Below, in pieces: positions 16,729 through 25,197 of a DNA stretch of 64,000 nt (its first letter is position 1; the number at the start of each line of letters is the position of its first letter). The DNA lies in assembly GCA_003243425.1 (NCBI GenBank), contig QFQP01000007.1, positions 145,515 through 209,514 of the forward strand, read 5' to 3'. The DNA is from Archangium gephyra (GTDB lineage: Bacteria; Myxococcota; Myxococcia; Myxococcales; Myxococcaceae). Made by a program: the position numbers and the translations under genes. The notes beneath the pieces were generated by a model. It worked only from the letters and a program-made list of their open reading frames with translations, did not search any database and was not told where the DNA came from.

Positions 16729-17108
16729 GCGGCGAGTGTAGCGGCCGGGCGCAGCTCGACCATCGCGCGGCACTTCGGGCACGGAAATCGTGCAGGCCAG
16801 CCGGTGAGGTTCTTCGGCAGCGCAATGGTCTGGGCGCACTTCGGGCAGGTGATGTCGGCGGGTTCGAAGATGGCGGCGCTGCGGGCGCGCAACAGCCCGG
16901 CGAGCGGACCTCCGATGACGGCCACGAGCGCCTGACAGACGTGCGGCGGCAACAACGCGAACAGCGCAGCGGGAAGCGACACCGCGAGCATGAGCACCAC
17001 GCCACGGCCCGCGCGTTGACGCATGGTGAGGTGACGAACCGGCAAGGCCAGCACCTGGCCGGCCTTCCGTGAGTCCATCACGCCGATGTGCACCGGAGTC
17101 GGCTCCAT
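16725..17108 (-). CDS. Membrane protein with C-terminal zinc ribbon
   Basis: The open frame starts at ATG 17171, but that codon shares the palindrome CATG with the start of the divergent gene, so the ATG at 17108 (MEPTPVHIGVMDSR) is taken. The roughly 127-residue product has one or two hydrophobic helices (GVVLMLAVSLPAALFALLPP and a second after VCQALVAV), then a zinc ribbon with CPKC near residue 88 and CPKC near 110. Its stop overlaps the next gene's GTG. Zinc ribbons of this type bind nucleic acid or protein; the role is unknown. Confidence 0.6.
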   Translation of the reverse strand: MEPTPVHIGVMDSRKAGQVLALPVRHLTMRQRAGRGVVLMLAVSLPAALFALLPPHVCQALVAVIGGPLAGLLRARSAAIFEPADITCPKCAQTIALPKNLTGWPARFPCPKCRAMVELRPAATLAA

Positions 17109-17169
17109 GGCGCGTTGGTACGCGTCGCAGGCCTTCCCGCCAACAATCAAGTCATATAGACTCTTAACC

Positions 17170-18112
17170 ATGTCTACACGGCAACAGAAGGCTCGTGGCG
17201 TGTTGTGGGGTCAGGCAGTGGGAGACGCGTTGGGCACCACGGTCGAGTTCCGCGCCGAGGCCTCGGTGCTGCGCCGCGCTGAGCGGGACTGGCCGAGGGA
17301 GATCATCGGCGGCGGGCCGTTTCGGCTGGTGCCCGGACAGGTGACCGACGACACGGAGCTCGCGCTGGCGCTGAACCGTACGCTGGTGAGGTGCGGCGGC
17401 TACGACGATGACGAAGTCGCGCGGGCGTATGTGGCGTGGCTCGCTTCGGAGCCTCCGGATCGCGGCAACGCGACGACCATGGCGTTCGGCCGACCCGTTC
17501 CTGGCGACGACGCGGCGGCGCAGGTTCGCGCGGGCGAGCGCCGTCACGCAGGCGAACGGCTCGTTGATGCGTGCGAGCGGTCTGGGCGTGTTCGGCGCGA
17601 CGCGCTCGCGGCTCGAGCTCGCTCGACTGGCGATGCGGGACAGCACGTTGAGCCACCCTCACCCGGTGTGTCAGCAGGCATGCGCGGTGTTCGTGACGAC
17701 CATCGCCGACGCGCTGAACACCGGGCACAGCGGCCCCGAGTTGTTCGAACGCGCGGTGACGTTCGCGCGCGCGCACGCGCCGCTGGTGGTCTCGACCCTC
17801 GAGCAGGCGCGCGTCGAGCTCCCGGTGTCCGACGGCGAGAATCAGGGCTGGGTGCGCATCGCGTTGCAGCACGCGTTCTTCCAGCTGCTTCACGCGCGCG
17901 AGTTCGAAGCGGCGTTGAGCTCGACCGTGTTGAAGGGCGGCGACGCGGACACCAACGGCTGCGTCACCGGTGCGTTGTTGGGCGCGACGTTCGGGGTCGA
18001 AGCCATTCCGTCACGTTGGCGACAGGTGGTGGGCGACGCGCTGCCGGTGCGGCCGCCCAGCTATCGCTGTGGAGATCTCGATGCGCTGGCTGATCAGCTG
18101 ATGACTCTCTGA
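17170..18112 (+). pseudogene. ADP-ribosylglycohydrolase (DraG family), one-base frameshift
   Basis: The first frame from ATG 17170 gives MSTRQQKARGVLWGQAVGDALGTTVEF and PGQVTDDTELALALNRTL, the N-terminal DraG motifs (G-D-A-L-G and T-D-D-T-x-M/L). Near 17532-17534 the run GGG is one base longer than the reading frame needs; dropping one G continues as VRAASAVTQANGSLMRASGLGVFG in the other frame, with NGSLMR, HPHPVCQQA and GGDADTNGCVTGALLGATFG, the family's C-terminal metal and ribose motifs. All signatures of a working enzyme, which removes ADP-ribose from modified proteins, are thus present across two frames. A single extra G, real or an assembly error, breaks it. Confidence 0.8.
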
Positions 18113-18119
18113 GCGGCGC

Positions 18120-18485
18120 TCAGCGCCTTCGGCCGAAGTGAAATCGCAAGAACGCGTCGAGCTCCGGAGCCTTCGCCGCCGCGAGTGACTGGGCCTTTCG
18201 AACCACGTCGAGCGCTTCATGCAGCGACGCTTCGCCCTCGCGCAGCGCACCGAACAACAGGCACTCGTAGCGTCGGCAGGCCAGAGGCCGCTCCGAATAC
18301 GCGTCGCACACGGTCCCACCGAGCGCCGCGCAGCGCTGTGGCACGTAGCGGCCACCCGTCGCGTTGGTCAGCACGTTCAACTTCACCGCCGGCACCACTT
18401 CGGTCGGCGTCAGCGGCACGCGCGTGAACAAGGTTCCGTCACAGCACAGCCCGCACGCCTGACAGAGCGACTCGAGTTGACTCAC
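18120..18485 (-). CDS. YkgJ-type cysteine-cluster protein (zinc or Fe-S binding)
   Basis: The GTG at 18485 overlaps the upstream stop (GTGA). The product of about 121 residues contains C-x-x-C-G-x-C-C (LESLCQACGLCCDG) at the N-terminus and, further on, C-A-A-L-x-x-x-x-C and RPLACRRYEC, the full cysteine set of the YkgJ/UPF0153 family. These small proteins bind zinc or an Fe-S cluster; function is not settled. The coupling to a lysine-type methyltransferase gene suggests the two work on the same target, though that is inference. Confidence 0.85.
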   Translation of the reverse strand: MSQLESLCQACGLCCDGTLFTRVPLTPTEVVPAVKLNVLTNATGGRYVPQRCAALGGTVCDAYSERPLACRRYECLLFGALREGEASLHEALDVVRKAQSLAAAKAPELDAFLRFHFGRRR

Positions 18486-19126
18486 GGCACGCTCCACACG
18501 CGCGCGGGGCGGTCGACCACGCTGTCCCACGCCGGCGAGGCCGAGAACGGGTACGTCACTTCACACGCCAGGGACTGCATGGGGAGGAAGGAGCGACCGG
18601 GATCTCCGATGCGCACGACCGCGCCGCGCGCCGACAGCCTTCGCAGCCAGCTGGCGACCCGCCGCGAGAGCTCGTCTTCGTAGAAGACGTCGCCCACCAG
18701 CACCACGTCCCAGCCGTCGTCGACGCCGATGACGTCGTCACCACGCACGTTCAACTTCACGCCGTTGAGCGCCGCGTTCTCTTCGATGGCCGCGCACGCG
18801 AAGCGATCGACTTCGGTGGCGTCGACGTGCGCCGCACCGGCCTGCCTGGCCGCGATCGCCGACACGCCACACCCCGACGCGAAGTCGAGCACGCGCTTGC
18901 CACGCACGAACTCCGGAGCGTCGAGCACCCAACGCGCCAGCGCCAGGCCCCCCGGCCACGCGTGGGCCCAGAACGGAGGGCCTTCCACGCGACCGCTCTG
19001 CTGCTCCGTCGCCAGCCACGGGGTCAGCGGCTCATCAGCAAGCAGCAGACGGAGGCCTGGCAACACGTCCCGCGCGCGCGTCGAGCCGCGCACCACCTGA
19101 CGCTCTGCAGCGTGAAGCGAACTCAC
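18482..19126 (-). CDS. Class I SAM methyltransferase, ETF-beta/PrmA-like
   Basis: 214 residues. PPFWAHAWPGGLALARWVLD at about residues 50-70 matches the P-P-F-W-x-x-W-P-G-G signature of METTL20-type lysine methyltransferases, which modify electron-transfer flavoprotein beta. The SAM fold follows: VLDFASGCGVSAIAARQAGA (motif I), HVDATEVDRFACAAIEENAALNG (motif II) and DVVLVGDVFYEDELSRR (motif IV/post I). In bacteria such enzymes methylate ETF-beta or ribosomal protein L11. The specific substrate is inferred from the WPGG signature only. Its stop overlaps the YkgJ-type gene. Confidence 0.8.
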   Translation of the reverse strand: MSSLHAAERQVVRGSTRARDVLPGLRLLLADEPLTPWLATEQQSGRVEGPPFWAHAWPGGLALARWVLDAPEFVRGKRVLDFASGCGVSAIAARQAGAAHVDATEVDRFACAAIEENAALNGVKLNVRGDDVIGVDDGWDVVLVGDVFYEDELSRRVASWLRRLSARGAVVRIGDPGRSFLPMQSLACEVTYPFSASPAWDSVVDRPARVWSVP

Positions 19127-19186
19127 CGCCCCGCCATACCGTATTTCTCTCGACGCACGCTCCTCGCCGCGCGGGAGGAATGGTAG

Positions 19187-20389
19187 GTGCGCAGGATGCT
19201 CCGACTGTCACTGCTCGCCGTCGTGATCGCCGTCTGCGCCAGCGCATGTGGAAAGCCGCCGGTTCAGCCCGAGACGCCTGATTCAGGAACGGGTGGCGGC
19301 ACTGGCACCACAACGGGCGGCGGCACCGGAGGCGACGACGCTGGCACCGGCGGCGGCGGCAGCCTGGCCACGGGCGGAGGGACCACAGCGACCGGCGGCG
19401 GCTCGGCGACGACGGGCGGCGGCACCGGCACCACCGGCGGCGGCTCGGCGACGACGGGTGGCGGCACCGGCACCACCGGCGGCGGCTCGGCGATGACGGG
19501 CGGCGGCACCGGCACCGTCGACGCAGGTGTTCCCGCAGTTCGCTTCATCGCCATCGGCGACACCGGCAAGGGCAACACCGGCCAGAACCAGGTCGGCCAG
19601 GCGATCGGCACGTTCTGCGCGGCCAACGGCTGCGACTTCGTGGTGATGCTGGGCGACAACTTCTACCCGTCAGGCGTTTCGTCGACGACCGACCCGCAGT
19701 GGCAGACCGCGTTCGTGCAGCCCTATGCCACGGTGAACGCGCCGTTCTACGCGGTGCTCGGCAACCACGACTACGGCGGCGACGGCGCGGGCACCGAGAT
19801 TCAGAAGGGCGACAACCAGGTCGCGTACTCGGCGGTGAACCCCAAGTGGCGCATGCCTTCGCACCACTACAAATGGCAGGTGGGCGACGTGGAGTTCTTC
19901 GCCGCCGACACCAACCGCTCGATGTTCGGCATCGATCAGAACGTGAAGCGCGACTTCGACACCTGGCTGCCGAACTCGACCGCGCTCTGGAAGATCGTCT
20001 TCGCGCACCACCCGTACAAATCGAACGGCCCGCACGGCAACGCCGGCAGCTACGACGACCTGCCCTTCGTGCCCATCGCCAACGGCAACGGCGTGAAGGA
20101 CTTCGTGGAAGATCGCGTGTGCGGCCGCGCCGATTTCTACATCACCGGCCACGACCACAACATTCAGTGGCTGCAGGCCACCTGCACGCGCAACGGCTCG
20201 ACGCTGAACACCGGCCTCATTCTCTCGGGCGGCGCGGCGTCGACCACCGCGCTCGAGCGCAACCAGCCCAACTACTACCAGTCGGACGCGCTGGGCTTCG
20301 TCTACATCGTCATTCAGGGGCGCTCGTTCACCGCGACGTTCTTCGATGGCGATGGCGTGCAGAAGTTCACGCGCACCGTCACCAAGTGA
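19187..20389 (+). CDS. Lipoprotein metallophosphatase, purple acid phosphatase/TRAP-like
   Basis: A GTG at 19187 has GGAGGA eight bases upstream. Residues 1-20 are a signal peptide ending VCASA-C, a lipobox. A Gly/Thr/Ser-rich linker follows to about residue 112. The catalytic domain has all five metallophosphoesterase blocks: IAIGDTGKG (GD), VMLGDNFYP (GDN), AVLGNHDYGG (GNHD), FAHHPYKS (HH) and ITGHDHN (GHDH), the arrangement of tartrate-resistant acid phosphatases with a two-metal centre. It should hydrolyse phosphate esters at the cell surface, for example to gain phosphate. The linker is the same kind found in the lipoproteins near 4400 and 33400. Confidence 0.9.
   Translation: MRRMLRLSLLAVVIAVCASACGKPPVQPETPDSGTGGGTGTTTGGGTGGDDAGTGGGGSLATGGGTTATGGGSATTGGGTGTTGGGSATTGGGTGTTGGGSAMTGGGTGTVDAGVPAVRFIAIGDTGKGNTGQNQVGQAIGTFCAANGCDFVVMLGDNFYPSGVSSTTDPQWQTAFVQPYATVNAPFYAVLGNHDYGGDGAGTEIQKGDNQVAYSAVNPKWRMPSHHYKWQVGDVEFFAADTNRSMFGIDQNVKRDFDTWLPNSTALWKIVFAHHPYKSNGPHGNAGSYDDLPFVPIANGNGVKDFVEDRVCGRADFYITGHDHNIQWLQATCTRNGSTLNTGLILSGGAASTTALERNQPNYYQSDALGFVYIVIQGRSFTATFFDGDGVQKFTRTVTK
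19283..19520 (+). repeat. Tandem Gly/Thr/Ser-coding repeats in the phosphatase lipoprotein
   Basis: Degenerate GC-rich repeats, mostly of GGGSATT and GGGTGTT heptapeptides, form a flexible tether between the lipid anchor and the phosphatase domain. The period is 21 bases here, versus 18 in the other two linkers. Confidence 0.75.
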
Positions 20390-20390
20390 C

Positions 20391-20867
20391 GTGAGCACCG
20401 AGACACCGGCCACGCGCTTTCTTCAGCAGCACGGCGTCGCCTTCACGCTGCACCCCTACGAGTACGAAGAGCGCGGCGGCACGCGCGTGTCGTCGCAGAA
20501 GCTCGGTGTCGAAGAGCACGCGGTCATCAAGACGCTCGTCTTCGAAGATGAAGCCAGGCAGCCGCTCCTGGTCCTCATGCATGGCGACAAGCAGGTCTCT
20601 GCCCGGCAGCTCGCGCGGCAACTGGGCGTGAAGACCGTGCAGCCGTGCAAACCCGAAGTCGCGCAGCGGCACACCGGCTACCTGGTAGGCGGTACGTCTC
20701 CCTTCGGTACGAAGAAGTCGCTGCGCGTGTGTTGCGAGCGCAGCATCACCACGCTGCCTGCGCTCTTCATCAACGCCGGCAAGCGTGGGCTGTTGTGCAC
20801 CCTGGCTCCCTCGGAGCTGGTGCGCGTGCTCTCGCCGACGCTGGTCGATTGCGCGAGCGAGCGCTGA
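20391..20867 (+). CDS. ybaK: Cys-tRNA(Pro)/Cys-tRNA(Cys) deacylase, YbaK/EbsC family
   Basis: A GTG two bases after the phosphatase stop is the start (158 residues). The product has the YbaK/ProX editing fold: an N-terminal FLQQHGVAFTLHPYEYE strand pair, EEHAVIKTLVFED, the catalytic-region KQVSARQLARQLGVKTVQP, then HTGYLVGGTSPFGTKKSLRV (the GG-x-S-P-F/G loop) and LFINAGKRGLLCTLAPSELVRVL. The family hydrolyses Cys mischarged on tRNA-Pro and acts in trans in the cytoplasm. The immediate spacing to the phosphatase gene suggests cotranscription, though no functional link is evident. Confidence 0.9.
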   Translation: MSTETPATRFLQQHGVAFTLHPYEYEERGGTRVSSQKLGVEEHAVIKTLVFEDEARQPLLVLMHGDKQVSARQLARQLGVKTVQPCKPEVAQRHTGYLVGGTSPFGTKKSLRVCCERSITTLPALFINAGKRGLLCTLAPSELVRVLSPTLVDCASER

Positions 20868-20874
20868 AAAGTGC

Positions 20875-21153
20875 CTACAGACCGGTCTGCAGCATGACCG
20901 CCACCACCCGGCGGATCAGCTCGCGACGGACTTCAGAACGCGCACGCTCGAACGAGCCCTCGTGCACGCGACCGGTGTTCTGATGACGCGTCTTCGCGGC
21001 GGCGCGCACCACGAGCTCCACACGGCTGGGCTCCAGCTGGAACGGGCGTCGCGCGTCCTGCCGGAGGAAGTAGTTGATGCCTCGCGCGTCGAGCAACCGC
21101 GTGAGGTGTTTGCGTGATTCAGCGATGAGCGACAGGTCGATGATGTCCGCCAT
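20875..21153 (-). CDS. Small hypothetical protein, 92 aa
   Basis: The product MADIIDLSLIAESRKHLTRLLDARGINYFLR... is soluble, basic and helical, with the central strand PFQLEPSRVELVVRAAA. It lies convergent to ybaK with seven bases between the stops. I do not recognise a family. The N-terminus (D-I-I-D-L) and its length would fit a small regulatory or adaptor protein, but nothing in the sequence shows this. Confidence 0.5.
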   Translation of the reverse strand: MADIIDLSLIAESRKHLTRLLDARGINYFLRQDARRPFQLEPSRVELVVRAAAKTRHQNTGRVHEGSFERARSEVRRELIRRVVAVMLQTGL

Positions 21154-21297
21154 TCGTGTGTGGCCTTGTCATGCGATTCACCTCACGCGTCCATTTCACG
21201 GTCTGAAACGCCCGGAGGTTTGACAGCGCGCTGGAGTCGGTGAAGCGCGCTGGTGACGTGGCCCGTGCGCGCGCTGCATCAGGTGCAGGCTCGTGAA

Positions 21298-23436
21298 ATG
21301 ATGTCGGCTCCTATGCAGTGGCGTGAAGACCTGAACCCCGCGAGGGCGGGCGATGCTGAAGCGCGCGAGCGGCTGCGTGAGTACTTCACGCCGTTCGCGC
21401 ACGGCGTCGCGCTCGCGCACGCGCCGCATCACCTGGTCGACGGCCTCGTGCCGCGTATTCTCGACGCCGCGCTCGCGACGCTCGACGCGGTGCCCGATGC
21501 GCAGGTCGGCGCGCACGTCATGAGCGTGGCGCGCAAGCAGGCACGCGACGCGGCAGGGCCCCGCGTCGACGAGCAGAGCTCCAGGGAGCCCACCATTCTC
21601 GAAGCGCGTCAGACGCTGAGCCGGCTGCGCACGCTGCCCGACACCGCGCGCGAGCGTTTCTTCCTGCGCGTGGTCGACGGCATTCCCGGGCCCGAGCTGG
21701 CCGAGGTGTCGGGGACCACGCTGGCCGAAGTGCGCAGCGACCTCGAGCGCAGCGCCGAAGCCGCGAGCCGCTTCCTGGGTCAGCCCGCGACGTTCTCTGC
21801 TGACGACTATCTATGGGAGCTGAGCGGCGCGCCGCCGCCGATGCTGGCCATGCTCGAGATGCAGCTGCCGGTGCTGCGCTTCGACCCGACCTCGGCGCCG
21901 GCCGCGCCCGAAGCCGCGGCCACTGCGGGTACGTTCCAGGAGCTCCCGGCCGTCGGTCACGCCATCAAGCCGCTGCTGCCCTTCAGCCTCGACGACGAGA
22001 CGTCGGTGGGCACGGAGGTCGGCACCGAGCCCGGAGTGGCCACCACGAAGCCTCCGCCGGCCCTCGCGCCCAACCCGTTCGAGCCGCAGGTGCGCACCAT
22101 CGCCGCCACCGACCTGCCCGTCGAAGCGCGCGTGTCGGCGCCGACGGTGCCGTGGTCCGAAGGGTCGAGCAGCAAGAGTGGCCGCCAGCAGCCCCTGCCC
22201 GCGCGCCCCGTGCCGCAACCCGGCGAGGGCGGCGAGCGCAGCGGCAAGAGCGGCAGCGGGAAGCGCGCGGGCGAAACGTCGCGCAGCGGCCGTCAGTCGC
22301 AGGTGCCCGGCGAGAGCAACAGGAACCTCAAGCAGTCCCCGATGCCCGGCAAGCTCGAGGTGACCAAAGACGCGCCCGCGCTCGCCGACGACGACCCGTT
22401 GCCGACCGTGGCGAAGGTGCCGCAGCTGGCCATGCAGCACCAGGCCGAGCAGGCGATGTTGGGGCGGCCGACCATCAGCCTGCCCATCAGCGCGGCCGTC
22501 AGCGAGACGCGCGTGTTGCCGATTCCCCCCGCGGTGGCCCACGCCGAGACCCACCTGGGCGTACCGGTGGCGCCGCCGCCCGAGCGCGGCTGGCTCGACG
22601 GCATCGACCTCAAGGGAGCCCAGCCGCTGTTCTTCGCGGTGGGGCTGCTGGTCGTGGGGCTGATGATCGGCGGCCTGTCGATGTACTCGGCCGACCGCCA
22701 GCAGCGCGCGAGCTGGCAGCTGGCACAGGTGGTCGTCGCCGCGGAAGACCTGAGCGTGGGCGACCCCATCACCCTGGAGAACACCGCCATTCGCTCGGTG
22801 CCCGACCCGTTCAACGGCAGCGGCGTGGTGAAGGCCGAGGCGATGAACATGGTGCTCGACCAGCGCCTGGCGACCGACCTGCAGATGGGCGACCCCATTT
22901 TCTATTCGCAGCTGGTGTCGATGCGCGTGATGAACGACCGGTTGAGCCGGCGCGTCTCGAAGCGTGGCCGCGCATACGCCATCGACACCACGGCCGACGT
23001 GGCGGTGGGCCGCTTCGTGAGGCCGAGCGACCTCGTCGACGTGGTCGTCAGCTTCCCCATGGGTGACAAGGGCAAGCCCGACGTGCAGCGCCGCGCGGTG
23101 ACGCTGCTGCAGAAGGTTCGCGTCATCGCCACCGGGCAGCTCACCGGCACCATTCCCGAAGAAACGGTCGACCCGTCGGTGCGGGAATACGCGCACGTCA
23201 CGCTGCTGCTGCTGCCCGAAGAGGTCGAAGCGCTCACGCTCGCCAGGCAGATGGGCCGGGTGAAGTTGACGCTGCGCAACGAGGAAGACGTCGATGTCGA
23301 CCGCGAGCGCCTCTACACCGACTCGAACACCCTGCTGGAAGGCGAGCGGCACGAGCTGAAGAAGAAGCGCGATCAGATCATCCGCGTCATTCGCGGGCCG
23401 CTCAACGAGAGCCAGCAGCCCCCGAAGAAACGCTAG
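21298..23436 (+). CDS. Fusion of a sigma-70-like N-terminal region with a CpaB/SAF membrane domain
   Basis: Start taken at ATG 21298; ATG 21253 is also in frame. Residues about 10-85 align by eye with ECF sigma region 2 (ARAGDAEARERLREYFTPF, LVDGLVPRILDAALATLDA, MSVARKQARDA) and about 100-160 with region 4 (LRTLPDTARERFFLRVVDGIPGPELAEVSGTTLAEVRSDLERS). A long Pro/Ser-rich linker leads to a membrane helix at about 440-460 (LFFAVGLLVVGLMIGGL). Then comes a SAF domain from about 477 (VVAAEDLSVGDPITLENTAIRS) and the rest of a CpaB (Flp pilus assembly) C-terminus up to about 690. CpaB proteins act in the periplasm on Tad pili. No other Tad genes are nearby. Region 4's DNA-contact helix looks degenerate, so a promoter-recognising role is unproven. 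Confidence 0.7.
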   Translation: MMSAPMQWREDLNPARAGDAEARERLREYFTPFAHGVALAHAPHHLVDGLVPRILDAALATLDAVPDAQVGAHVMSVARKQARDAAGPRVDEQSSREPTILEARQTLSRLRTLPDTARERFFLRVVDGIPGPELAEVSGTTLAEVRSDLERSAEAASRFLGQPATFSADDYLWELSGAPPPMLAMLEMQLPVLRFDPTSAPAAPEAAATAGTFQELPAVGHAIKPLLPFSLDDETSVGTEVGTEPGVATTKPPPALAPNPFEPQVRTIAATDLPVEARVSAPTVPWSEGSSSKSGRQQPLPARPVPQPGEGGERSGKSGSGKRAGETSRSGRQSQVPGESNRNLKQSPMPGKLEVTKDAPALADDDPLPTVAKVPQLAMQHQAEQAMLGRPTISLPISAAVSETRVLPIPPAVAHAETHLGVPVAPPPERGWLDGIDLKGAQPLFFAVGLLVVGLMIGGLSMYSADRQQRASWQLAQVVVAAEDLSVGDPITLENTAIRSVPDPFNGSGVVKAEAMNMVLDQRLATDLQMGDPIFYSQLVSMRVMNDRLSRRVSKRGRAYAIDTTADVAVGRFVRPSDLVDVVVSFPMGDKGKPDVQRRAVTLLQKVRVIATGQLTGTIPEETVDPSVREYAHVTLLLLPEEVEALTLARQMGRVKLTLRNEEDVDVDRERLYTDSNTLLEGERHELKKKRDQIIRVIRGPLNESQQPPKKR

Positions 23437-24168
23437 TCAACCGATGCGCGCCGAGAGCACCGCGGCGTGCGGCGTGCGCAGGTAGTCCTCCCAGAACTCG
23501 GCGCCGAAGATCTCCACGCCCATGGGGTCGCACTGCGGCGCGTGCCAGGTGATGTCCACGAAGCCGGCACTCTGCAGTGCCTCTTCGTAGCTCTGACGCG
23601 ACCAGCGGTGCGCGAAGAGCCGCGTCTCCATGCCGGGCAGCACGATCTCGAGCGTGAGCAGGTCGCCGTCGGCCTTCCCGCCCGACAGCTGAAAACCGTA
23701 GTTCAGGTAGTAGCCCGGGTCGGCGAGGTTGATGTCGGGGCTCACGCACACGGTGACGAACCGGCCGTTGGGCTTGAGCGCCGAGGCCACGTTGCGGCAC
23801 ATGTCGAACAGCGCTTCACGCGTGGGGGCGTAGTGCAGCAGGTAGGCGGCGAGCACGCGGTCGAACTTGCCGACGTCACCCAGCGCGCTGACGTCACGGA
23901 CCAGGTATTCGACGTTGCGGGCGTCGCTCTGCTCGAGGTGCCGCGCGTAGGAGATCATGCCCTCCGACGAATCGACGCCGACCACGCGCTGGGCCCCGCG
24001 CTCCTTCAACTTGCGCGTGTAGAGCCCGGTGCCGCACGCGAGGTCGAGCACCGACATGGCGTCGACCTCACCCAGCGCGTTGAACAACGTGTGCTCTTCG
24101 TAGAACTTCCGCAGCGGCGAGTGGGCCGTCTGTTCACTCAGCTCTGCCAATGCATCGTACTGGCTCAC
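23437..24168 (-). CDS. Class I SAM-dependent methyltransferase
   Basis: 243 residues from GTG 24168. Motif I is VLDLACGTGLYTRKLKERGAQ near residues 40-60, motif II VVGVDSSEGMISYAR, and post-motif FDRVLAAYLLHYAP with ALKPNGRFVTVCV, the ubiE/COQ5-like fold. The large insertion with a GFQLSGGKADGD loop and a C-terminal FAHRWSRQSYEEALQSAGFVDITWHAP are typical of small-molecule methyltransferases. Substrate unknown. It is the last minus-strand gene before the sigma-CpaB fusion, and the terminator-like hairpin at 24211-24251 separates it from the epimerase operon upstream. Confidence 0.85.
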   Translation of the reverse strand: MSQYDALAELSEQTAHSPLRKFYEEHTLFNALGEVDAMSVLDLACGTGLYTRKLKERGAQRVVGVDSSEGMISYARHLEQSDARNVEYLVRDVSALGDVGKFDRVLAAYLLHYAPTREALFDMCRNVASALKPNGRFVTVCVSPDINLADPGYYLNYGFQLSGGKADGDLLTLEIVLPGMETRLFAHRWSRQSYEEALQSAGFVDITWHAPQCDPMGVEIFGAEFWEDYLRTPHAAVLSARIG

Positions 24169-24210
24169 GCATCACCCCATCCCCCCGATGGTTGAACTGC
24201 TTGGCCCCGA

Positions 24211-24251
24211 AACGAAAACGCGCGCCCCCCTATGACGGAGACCCGCGCGTT
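24211..24251 (-). terminator. Rho-independent terminator-like hairpin after the epimerase gene
   Basis: AACGCGCG (24217-24224) pairs with CGCGCGTT (24244-24251) around a 19-base loop, and on the minus strand the stem is followed by TTTTCGTTT. It begins 26 bases past the epimerase stop, as expected for termination of the minus-strand acyltransferase-epimerase pair. Confidence 0.6.
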
Positions 24252-24276
24252 GCCAAGCGAAGACGCCCGACGATCG

Positions 24277-25197
24277 TCAGACGGGGCTGATGCGACGGTA
24301 GCGCTTGAGCGTCTCGACCTCGCTCATCTGGTGCTGGAAGCCGGTCGCTGCGCGGAACGCGGACCCGTCGACGACGATGGGGTACTTGATGTGCTCGAGC
24401 GCGCCGCGCGGGAGGCTCGGCAGCCCGAAGCGCCCCAGCATCGACTTGAGGACGATTTCAGGCACCGGCACCACGGTGCGCCCGGTTTCACGCGCGATGG
24501 TTCCCAGCGGCACCGGCGAGGGCCCGGCCACGTTGAACACGCCACGTGGCCGCTTCTCGACGGCCGCGACGATGGCGCGCGCCGCGTCACTCTCGTCGAG
24601 GAACTGAAAGAGCGGGTCGTAGCCGAAGACCATGGGCACGCGGCGGCCACGCAGGAAGCTCGACAGCGTTCCCGAGCGTGACGGCCCGAGCGTGTAGACC
24701 ATGCGCAACAGCGTGGTGGTCAGCTTCTCGTCACGCCAGAGCATGTTCGAGGCGAACAGGTCGGCGGCCACGAGGTCGGCGAGCTCGGGGAAGTTGCCGA
24801 TGCCGTACGGGGGCTCGTTCTCGGTGTGGTACAGCGGCGAGTCGGCCGACGCGCCGTAATACGTGTGCCGCCCGACGACGACCACGTGCTTCACGCCGTG
24901 CGTCGCCGAGTGCGCGAACACCGCCTGCGTACCGCCGAGGTTGATGCGCGCGCGTTCTTCACCGCCGGCCGAGAGCGCGTTGACGGTGGCCATGTGCACC
25001 ACGCACTCCGGCCGTTCGAGGCGGAAGACGTCTTCAGCCGCGCGCTTGCGGATGTCGACCTCGTGCACCGCGATGTCCCTGGGCGCTTCGAACCACGGGC
25101 GCCGGTCCATGCCGATGACCGTGTGCCTGGCCTCACGCAGCAGCAGCGCGACCTGACGGGCGATGGCACCGCCGACTCCGACGATGAGGATCTTCAT
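24277..25197 (-). CDS. NAD-dependent epimerase/dehydratase (extended SDR)
   Basis: The ATG at 25197 overlaps the stop of the acyltransferase gene (ATGA). Residues 1-20 form the nucleotide-binding strand and loop MKILIVGVGGAIARQVALLL, with G-x-G-G-x-I in place of the usual T-G-x-x-G-x-x-G. Further family marks are ALSAGGEERARINLGGTQAVF (start of a conserved helix), the VVVVGRHTYYGAS strand (Tyr), and DPLFQFLDESDAARAIVAAVE and GVFNVAGP towards the C-terminus. Extended SDRs of this type act on nucleotide sugars or related molecules. With PlsC upstream the pair might serve lipid modification, which is inference. Confidence 0.82.
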   Translation of the reverse strand: MKILIVGVGGAIARQVALLLREARHTVIGMDRRPWFEAPRDIAVHEVDIRKRAAEDVFRLERPECVVHMATVNALSAGGEERARINLGGTQAVFAHSATHGVKHVVVVGRHTYYGASADSPLYHTENEPPYGIGNFPELADLVAADLFASNMLWRDEKLTTTLLRMVYTLGPSRSGTLSSFLRGRRVPMVFGYDPLFQFLDESDAARAIVAAVEKRPRGVFNVAGPSPVPLGTIARETGRTVVPVPEIVLKSMLGRFGLPSLPRGALEHIKYPIVVDGSAFRAATGFQHQMSEVETLKRYRRISPV

